In this document: piece after piece, positions 6,246-10,946 of the stretch
Position numbering within the stretch: position 1 is the first letter of the stretch
Layout: every line of letters starts with the position of its first letter
NCBI GenBank assembly: GCA_021800645.1
Contig: JAJYYT010000041.1
Location: forward strand, 1 to 10,946
DNA: 10,946 bases
Direction: 5' to 3'
Source: Actinomycetes bacterium
GTDB lineage: Bacteria; Actinomycetota; Acidimicrobiia; Acidimicrobiales; RAAP-2
Translations under genes and position numbers: made by a program
The notes under the pieces: generated by a model
What the model saw: only the letters and a program-made list of their open reading frames with translations
What the model was told of the DNA's origin: nothing
Database searches by the model: none

Positions 6246-8017
6246 CGAGAGCCACCGAGAAGACACCGGGCCCTTCGCACGCCGCGCAGAGCCGCTCGGC
6301 GGCGATTGTGTCGCTCGCGCACGAGCTGGCGGAGCTCGCGGACGGTCCCGCTGCGTTCGCCGAGCGGGCGCGCCGGCTCGTGGAGCGGCTGCAGGCGCAG
6401 CGCTATCACATCGCGGTGCTCGGCGAGTTCAAGCGCGGCAAGTCGACGCTCGTCAACGCGCTGATCGGGGCGCCCGTGCTCCCGACGGGGGTCATCCCAG
6501 TGACGACGGTCGCGACCGAGGTCCACTTCGCCGGCTCCCGATCCGAAGTCCTGGTGGTGTTCGAAGACGGAGCGACGCAGGCGGTCCCCCCCGAAGAGAT
6601 CGACCGCTACGTGAGCGAGCGTCACAACTCTTTGAACAGGCTCGGCGTAGGCCGTGTCGAGGTGCACACCGACACCGTCCTCGGCGCGCCGGGCGTCGTG
6701 CTCGTCGACACGCCGGGCGTCGCGTCAATAAACGCGCACCAGACGCTCGCGGCCGAAGAGGCACTCGCCGACAGCGACGGCGCGGTGGTCGTCCTGTCCG
6801 CCGACGCCCCGCTGTCCGAGAGCGAGGAGCGCCTCCTCTCGGCGCTGGCCGAGCGCGGGGGGCGGATCTTCGTCGTCGTGAACAAGTCCGACCATCTGTC
6901 CGCTTCGGAGCTGAGCGAGCTCCGAGCCTTCCTTGCGCACCACCTCGAGAGGCTGCTCGGCGCCGGCGCTTGCCCCTACTTCGTCTCCGCGCGCCGCGCG
7001 CTGGACGCGTCGGGCGGGGGTGCCGGGCACGAGCAGGGCGACCCCGGCTTCGCCGCGTTCCGCGAGGACCTCGAGGCCTTCCTGCGGGACGATCTTGCCG
7101 CCGAGCGCGAGCGGGCGAGCGCGGCGGAGCTCGGCCGGCTGGCGTCAGCCCTTTCCCAAACCGTCACGATCGAGCGAGCGGCCGCCACCTTGGACCTGGC
7201 CGCCCTCTGTGACCGGCTCGACAAGTTCCGCGCGGCGGCAGCCGACGTGCGACGCGAGCTCGCCGCCGACCGCATCCTTCTCGAGCACGACGTCGCGGAC
7301 ATCTCCAAGTCCGTGGCCTCGGCGCTCGTGGCAGGTGCCGCGCACGCGGCGGCGCGCGCGTGGCCGCAGATCGAAGAGGCCATCGGCGACCTCCGCGGGC
7401 ACGCGCTCGACCGCGCGCTCGACGACGCTGTCGCCGCCGCGGTGAGGGACACCTTCGAGCCGCTGCGGCGCGCCGCGGAGACGACGGCCGGCGAGGCGTG
7501 GGAGCGCGCCGCCCTGCGCTTTGCCGATCGGCTCCGCGAGCGGGTCCTGACCCTGCGCACCGCGGCCAACGCGCTCTTCGAGGTACACCTTCCCGAGCCG
7601 GTCCTGCCGACTGTCGCCGAGCAGCGTGAGCGCTTCTCCTACCACTTCTTGCAGGTGGAGACCCCCGGTGCTTCGCTTGCGCGAGCCGTGCGAACCGTGT
7701 TGCCCACGGAGCGGTCCCGGCGCAAGATGCTCGCGCGCGCACGACAGCACCTCGATTCCGAGCTCGACAAGCACGCGGGACGCGCACGTTTCGACATCGT
7801 GCAGCGTCTCGACGAGGTGTCGCGACGCTTCGTCACCGCGATGTCGGCCGAGCTCGAGGAGACTGAGTCGTCGATCCTGGCGGCGGCAGCGCGGGCCCAG
7901 CAGGCGCTCGAGTCGACCGAGTCCGAGCAGGCGGCTCTCGAGGCGCGCCGAATGCGTTGGATGACCTTGGCACACCGTGCAGAGCAACTCGTGCAGAGCA
8001 ACTCGTGCAGACGGTAG
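6242..8017 (+). CDS. Bacterial dynamin-like GTPase
   Basis: 591-residue large GTPase of the dynamin superfamily, expected to bind and remodel or protect membranes. G domain at ~55-290: G1 GEFKRGKST (61-69), G2 Thr in PVTTVATEV (~88-89), G3 DTPG (156-159), G4 NKSD (214-217). The remaining ~300 residues are predicted long helices rich in Ala, Glu and Arg, as in the stalk/bundle of these proteins. No obvious hydrophobic transmembrane hairpin is seen, so any membrane contact is probably through a short paddle. The GTG at 6242 is the only possible start: the frame has no other start codon after the stop at 6137. It overlaps the preceding small ORF by 4 bp. The last eight codons come from a 14-bp tandem duplication that changed the reading frame; without it the protein would end at a TGA at 8035. 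It is convergent with the stress protein gene, 31 bp away. Confidence 0.9.
   Translation: MTRATEKTPGPSHAAQSRSAAIVSLAHELAELADGPAAFAERARRLVERLQAQRYHIAVLGEFKRGKSTLVNALIGAPVLPTGVIPVTTVATEVHFAGSRSEVLVVFEDGATQAVPPEEIDRYVSERHNSLNRLGVGRVEVHTDTVLGAPGVVLVDTPGVASINAHQTLAAEEALADSDGAVVVLSADAPLSESEERLLSALAERGGRIFVVVNKSDHLSASELSELRAFLAHHLERLLGAGACPYFVSARRALDASGGGAGHEQGDPGFAAFREDLEAFLRDDLAAERERASAAELGRLASALSQTVTIERAAATLDLAALCDRLDKFRAAAADVRRELAADRILLEHDVADISKSVASALVAGAAHAAARAWPQIEEAIGDLRGHALDRALDDAVAAAVRDTFEPLRRAAETTAGEAWERAALRFADRLRERVLTLRTAANALFEVHLPEPVLPTVAEQRERFSYHFLQVETPGASLARAVRTVLPTERSRRKMLARARQHLDSELDKHAGRARFDIVQRLDEVSRRFVTAMSAELEETESSILAAAARAQQALESTESEQAALEARRMRWMTLAHRAEQLVQSNSCRR
7977..8010. repeat. 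14-bp tandem duplication at the end of the dynamin-like gene
   Basis: GTGCAGAGCAACTC occurs at 7977-7990 and again, identical, at 7991-8004, followed by a partial third copy GTGCAG. Since 14 is not a multiple of three, the duplication shifts the frame: the present end reads EQLVQSNSCRR and stops at 8015-8017. A single copy would read EQLVQTVATASPR and stop at 8035-8037. The exact identity suggests a recent event. Confidence 0.93.
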
Positions 8018-8048
8018 CGACCGCGTCGCCACGCTGAAGGGAGGCGGG
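8018..8048. other. Convergent gap between dynamin-like and stress protein genes
   Basis: Only 31 bp separate the two convergent stop codons. A 5-bp dyad GCGAC-CGC-GTCGC is present just after the dynamin stop, but it is short and has no T-tract. I see no convincing terminator for either gene. Confidence 0.5.
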
Positions 8049-8492
8049 TCAGACCACGAGGACCGGGCAGGGGTGGTGGAGGAGCAGCGCCTCGAGGGAC
8101 TGGCCGACTCCCCGGTGCGCCAGGTGCTCCCGACCGTGACATCCGACGACGACCATGTCGAATCCGTGCTCTTCGGCGTGCTCGGCGATGGCCCGCGCGG
8201 GGTCGTCGGCGAAGACCGCCCGGATGTCCGCCACCCGTCCCTCCTCGCGCTCGAGGAGCGCCTCGAGGCCCTGGGACAGGTTGTCGCGCTCCGCAGAGGC
8301 AGCGTTCGCAAGCTCTTGAGGGGTCTCGGCGTGGGGTCTTGGGCGGATCACGAGAAGCACCCGGACCTCGCCGTCGACCTCCGCTCCCAGCGCGACGGCG
8401 GTGCGCAGCGCCTCCTGGGCCTCCTTCGATCCGTCGTAGCCGACGAGGATGCGCCGAAAGGCACGCCCTCGTCCCTCGGTCGCTTCAGTCAT
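8049..8492 (-). CDS. Universal stress protein (UspA family)
   Basis: 147-residue single-domain Usp protein, a cytosolic ATP-binding stress/energy-state protein. The N-terminal FRRILVGYDGSKEAQEAL is the first strand and nucleotide loop; the middle AVFADDPARAIAEHAEEHGFDMVVVG is typical; the end VGCHGREHLAHRGVGQSLEALLLHHPCPVLVV (read in parts) holds the ATP-binding pattern G-2x-G-9x-G, though the residue after the last Gly is Gln before Ser, instead of Ser/Thr directly. ATP binding is therefore likely but not certain. The ATG at 8492 follows a strong Shine-Dalgarno (GGGAGGGAGG, ending about 5 nt upstream). It lies 111 bp after hyfB on the same strand, so it may share its transcript or have its own promoter; Usp genes often accompany ion-transport or respiratory genes. 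Confidence 0.95.
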   Translation of the reverse strand: MTEATEGRGRAFRRILVGYDGSKEAQEALRTAVALGAEVDGEVRVLLVIRPRPHAETPQELANAASAERDNLSQGLEALLEREEGRVADIRAVFADDPARAIAEHAEEHGFDMVVVGCHGREHLAHRGVGQSLEALLLHHPCPVLVV

Positions 8493-8603
8493 GGTCGCCT
8501 CCCTCCCGGCGTGGCTTCCCGAGTCTCTTCCCGCGTGGCTCCCTTCCCCGCCCTGCCGAGTCCGGCACCGGGCACGCCGCTCTGCGCGGCACCCCCGCCC
8601 GCG
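8493..8603. repeat. Gap upstream of the stress protein with a ~25-bp imperfect direct repeat
   Basis: The 111-bp gap holds two near-copies, TCCCGGCGTGGCTTCCC (8504-8520) and TCCCGCGTGGCTCCC (8529-8543), period 25 bp. The copy nearer the gene overlaps the region of the Shine-Dalgarno. A small dyad GCCGC-TCTGC-GCGGC just after the hyfB stop could be a weak terminator. No -10/-35 pair is evident. The repeat could be two protein-binding sites or a simple duplication. Confidence 0.5.
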
Positions 8604-10742
8604 TCACCGCAGCGCCGCCGCCACTGCGAGCGCCACGATGAGCGCCACCAGCATGTACGCAACGTATGCGTTGAGCGACCCCGACTGCAGCCGTCGGGCC
8701 GCGTCGGCCACCCACAGGACCGCCTTCCAAGCAGGACGGTAGAAGTACGCCTCGACCGGTTCGACGATGCTCGTCTGGGACTCGAGGTGTGCCGCGGCGG
8801 TCTCTGCTCCTGTGGCGACGGCACCTGTCGCCGAGAGGGATCCTGTCGCCGAGACGGCTCTTGCTCCCCCGTCGTCGGCGGCCACCGTCGGATGTGCCAG
8901 CGGTCGCAGACGGCGCGTCCGCTGGGTGGCGAGCACGTTGGCGAGCACGTGTCGGAGCGGGTTGGCGAACCCGAACGCCGTATACGACGACGGTCCCGCC
9001 ACCCCCACGGTGGCGGAGTGCCACGCGGGGACCCGCCGAACCCGCAGGTAGCGCCCACCCGAGAGGAGCGCGGCCATCGCCAGGACGCCCAGGCACATGA
9101 CAGGGAGCACGATCCAGAGCCACGACGGCGAGAGGATCGAGAAGCCCTGATAGACGGGCTGGAGGACCCAAGGTGACTTGAGCGCGTGCAGCACCGCGCC
9201 CTGTGCCACGAGGGGTGCCAGCCCTCGTGCGAGGAACCGGACCTCCCAGGGCGACACGGCGCCGAGCCCGAGGCAGCCGAGGGCGAGCACGACCAGCCCG
9301 GCGCGCCCGAGCGGTCCCGCCTCCCCCGTCACCGGTCTCCTGCTCGGCGTTTCCCCCGTCACCGGAGTCCTGCCGGGCGGACGGCCGAGGAAAGCGAGGC
9401 CCAGGACACGGACGAACGCGAGCGCGCCAAGCCCCGTCGTGAGGGCGACCAGCGCCCCCGCACCAGCGAGCCCGAGGCGGAGGGCGAGCCCGCCGAGGCG
9501 GAACTGCTGCATGAGTGCCTCGAGCACGAACCACTCCGAGACGAACCCGATCGTCGGTGGCAATCCAGCGAGCGCGAGGGCGCCGGCGCCGAACGCCGCG
9601 CCGCTCCATCGCAGACGGCGCGCGATGCCGCGAAGGGAGTCCAGGTCGTCGGTGCCGGCGTCCGCCTCGACGAAAGCGAGCGAGCAGAAGAGGGTGGACT
9701 TGGCGATCGCATGGGCGACGACTTGGAGCGATGCCGCGACCAACCCGACCACCTCGAGAGTCTGCGAGCCGACAGCCGCCCCGGTCAGCGCCACACCGTA
9801 AGCGACGAGGATGATCCCTGCGTTCTCGATGCTCGAGTAGGACACCACCCGGCTCAGACGTGACTGCACGCCCGCGAAGAGGATCCCGAGGAAGGCCGTC
9901 ACGCCTCCGAGGAGCAGGACGACGACGACCAACCACACCGGCGGACGGCCGAGGACCCCGAGGAAGCGCCACAGACCGTAGACGCCGACGTTCGCGGCGA
10001 CCCCGGCCATCGCCGCACGGGCGGGTCCTGGCGCTGCGGGGTAGCCGATGGGGATCCACACCTCGAACGGGACGACGCCGAGCTTGGCGGCGAACCCGGC
10101 CACGATGAGCAACCATGCGATCTCGTGCAGGCCCCCCGCCCGTACCGAGGACCAGTCCGCGATGGTGAAGCTGTGCGTATGCCCTGCCAAGAGCAGGAAG
10201 CCGACAAGCAGGCAGGCTCCGCTCACCTTCCCGATCCCGGCCGTCGCCCACGGCGCGCGGGGCCCGTCCACGCTCCCGCGCTGCGCGGACGTGAGCAGGT
10301 AGAAGGAGACCGTCAGGGCTTCCCATGCGAAGAGGAACACGAAGGCGTCCGCCGCGCAGATCACCACCGCGACCGCCGCCAACAGCGAGAGGTAGCCGGT
10401 CGCCACCGCGCGGCGGTGCTCCCTCCCCACCTCCGACCACGCCCACGAGGCGAAGCACAAGGAGACCGCGACGGAGATGCCGAACAGGAGCGTGAGGAAC
10501 AGGCCGGCCAACGCGTCGACACGCAGAGCCCCTCGTCCGATGTCGAACAGCGGCGCGATGCCGACCTCGACCGGTGCCGACAAGGTCGCGTGGATGCCGA
10601 GCGCGAGCAGACAGGCGCTCCCGGCGGCTCCCAGCAGGTACGGCGCGGCGCGCACCCAGCGCGACCGGATGCCGAGCCCGAGGTCGACCAAGGCGCCAGC
10701 GAGCAGGCACGCGAGCGCCGCCGCCAAGAGCGAGCCGGTCAC
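8604..10742 (-). CDS. hyfB: HyfB-like proton-translocating membrane subunit (NuoL/M/N, MrpA/D superfamily)
   Basis: 712-residue polytopic inner-membrane protein, about 14 or more helices, resembling hydrogenase-4 subunit B and the antiporter-like subunits of complex I. It would move protons or Na+ across the membrane, driven by an attached redox module. Channel residues visible: Glu141 in FAWEALTV, Lys220 in AAKLGVVPFEVW, Lys348 in HAIAKSTLF, and SRLSRVVSYSSIENAGII before it. In GVAANVGVYGLWR, Asn251 stands where HyfB/NuoM-type proteins usually have Lys. The end SYTAFGFANPLRHVL, EPVEAYFYRP and LQSGSLNAYVAYM fits HyfB rather than Nuo subunits. Two loops carry Thr/Gly-rich repeats (~454-473 and ~630-645). 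The GTG at 10742 overlaps the TGA of the NuoB-like gene by 4 bp. The hyfB symbol is by family resemblance; no hydrogenase large subunit is in the window, and an energy-converting hydrogenase-related (Ehr) complex is an alternative. Confidence 0.86.
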   Translation of the reverse strand: MTGSLLAAALACLLAGALVDLGLGIRSRWVRAAPYLLGAAGSACLLALGIHATLSAPVEVGIAPLFDIGRGALRVDALAGLFLTLLFGISVAVSLCFASWAWSEVGREHRRAVATGYLSLLAAVAVVICAADAFVFLFAWEALTVSFYLLTSAQRGSVDGPRAPWATAGIGKVSGACLLVGFLLLAGHTHSFTIADWSSVRAGGLHEIAWLLIVAGFAAKLGVVPFEVWIPIGYPAAPGPARAAMAGVAANVGVYGLWRFLGVLGRPPVWLVVVVLLLGGVTAFLGILFAGVQSRLSRVVSYSSIENAGIILVAYGVALTGAAVGSQTLEVVGLVAASLQVVAHAIAKSTLFCSLAFVEADAGTDDLDSLRGIARRLRWSGAAFGAGALALAGLPPTIGFVSEWFVLEALMQQFRLGGLALRLGLAGAGALVALTTGLGALAFVRVLGLAFLGRPPGRTPVTGETPSRRPVTGEAGPLGRAGLVVLALGCLGLGAVSPWEVRFLARGLAPLVAQGAVLHALKSPWVLQPVYQGFSILSPSWLWIVLPVMCLGVLAMAALLSGGRYLRVRRVPAWHSATVGVAGPSSYTAFGFANPLRHVLANVLATQRTRRLRPLAHPTVAADDGGARAVSATGSLSATGAVATGAETAAAHLESQTSIVEPVEAYFYRPAWKAVLWVADAARRLQSGSLNAYVAYMLVALIVALAVAAALR
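8809..8855. repeat. 15/18-bp imperfect tandem repeat in the C-terminal loop of hyfB
   Basis: CCTGTCGCCGAGAG (8824-8837) and CCTGTCGCCGAGAC (8842-8855) differ at one base, and a weaker copy starts at 8809. On the coding strand they give SATGSLSATGAVATGAE-type sequence (~630-645), in the hydrophilic stretch before the last membrane helix. Frame-preserving, probably an unstructured loop. Confidence 0.7.
9322..9381. repeat. 30-bp imperfect tandem repeat, two units, in hyfB
   Basis: Units 9322-9351 and 9352-9381 match at about 24 of 30 positions and share TCCCCCGTCACCGG exactly. On the coding strand they read GRTPVTGE and SRRPVTGE, two 10-residue units in a hydrophilic loop between membrane helices (~454-473). 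Frame-preserving. Confidence 0.8.
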
Positions 10743-10946
10743 TTCGGGCTCCTCCGAGCCGGGCGCGAAGCGCCGGCGCCCCCACCACCGCCGGCACCGA
10801 GGATCCCCACGGCCGCCAAGATGCCGTGGAGGATGCCGAAGGGGCTCGGAGGCGAGCCCGGGACGTACACGTCCACCGGCACGAACGACGCCACCCCTCC
10901 GCGCGTGGCGTACGACTCACCGAGCATCCCCCCGCTCACGGCGTCC
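10739..10946 (-). CDS. NuoB/HyfI-like subunit, C-terminal end (N-terminus beyond right edge), Fe-S cysteines altered
   Basis: The last 68 codons of a protein of the NuoB/HyfI/small-hydrogenase-subunit family; the frame is open to the right edge, so the gene continues outside. VSGGMLGESYATRGG and FVPVDVYVPGSPPSP match the family's C-terminal signature. In complex I and group 4 hydrogenases, cysteines in CAxSGGM and VPGCPP bind the N2/proximal [4Fe-4S] cluster. Here the first is Asp (GAC, 10945-10943, reading DAVSGGM) and the second is Ser (TCG). A standard four-cysteine cluster therefore cannot form, though Ser or Asp could ligate iron. The tail is a Gly-rich low-complexity stretch. Its TGA overlaps the hyfB GTG (GTGA), so the two are surely one operon. 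The first two family cysteines lie outside the window. Confidence 0.82.
   Translation of the reverse strand, partial: DAVSGGMLGESYATRGGVASFVPVDVYVPGSPPSPFGILHGILAAVGILGAGGGGGAGASRPARRSPK

Noticed and set aside
8015..8040. Bidirectional terminator between the convergent genes
   Set aside because: The only dyad has a 5-bp stem with a 3-nt loop and no T-tract on either strand.
8485..10920. 811-codon minus-strand ORF overlapping hyfB
   Set aside because: Same strand but another frame; Arg/Gly-rich low-complexity product, whereas the hyfB frame has conserved membrane helices and channel residues.

Overview
The window is very GC-rich, uses GTG as well as ATG starts, and packs genes with 4-bp stop/start overlaps. 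The isoprenyl transferase has actinobacterial-looking motifs, so a high-GC Actinomycetota-like chromosome is the most likely source. That is inference: there is no rRNA gene or other taxonomic marker here.

Layout. (1) 1-5983, minus strand, read right to left: a strong Shine-Dalgarno and a possible 9-codon leader, two MutS-related ATPases lacking mismatch-recognition domains (4329-5939 and 2464-4332, overlapping ATGA), an undecaprenyl-type cis-prenyl transferase (1669-2454) and, after a 107-bp gap with a perfect 10-bp inverted repeat, a GGDEF-EAL cyclic-di-GMP protein (1-1561) that runs off the left edge. (2) 5984-6122: divergent intergenic region. (3) 6123-8017, plus strand: a possible 40-residue ORF with a good Shine-Dalgarno, overlapping by GTGA a bacterial dynamin-like GTPase. 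(4) 8049-10946, minus strand: the C-terminal end of a NuoB/HyfI-like subunit (right edge), a HyfB-like proton-translocating membrane subunit overlapping it by GTGA, and a universal stress protein.

How the genes may work together. The two MutS-like proteins are probably co-translated partners, perhaps a heterodimer. Both have Asn-Glu instead of Asp-Glu in Walker B. The downstream protein carries a 64-residue acidic tandem repeat inserted between its ABC signature and Walker B. The hyf-like pair belongs to the complex I/group 4 hydrogenase superfamily, but two expected Fe-S cysteines of the NuoB-like subunit are Asp and Ser, and one conserved channel lysine of the HyfB-like subunit is Asn. This points to a divergent ion-pumping complex rather than a standard hydrogenase.

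A further theme is an abundance of short tandem duplications: 24-bp and 21-bp units in the MutS-like gene, 30-bp and 15/18-bp units in hyfB, a 14-bp frameshifting duplication at the end of the dynamin gene, and a ~25-bp repeat upstream of the stress protein. No mobile elements, CRISPR arrays, tRNAs or rRNAs were seen.
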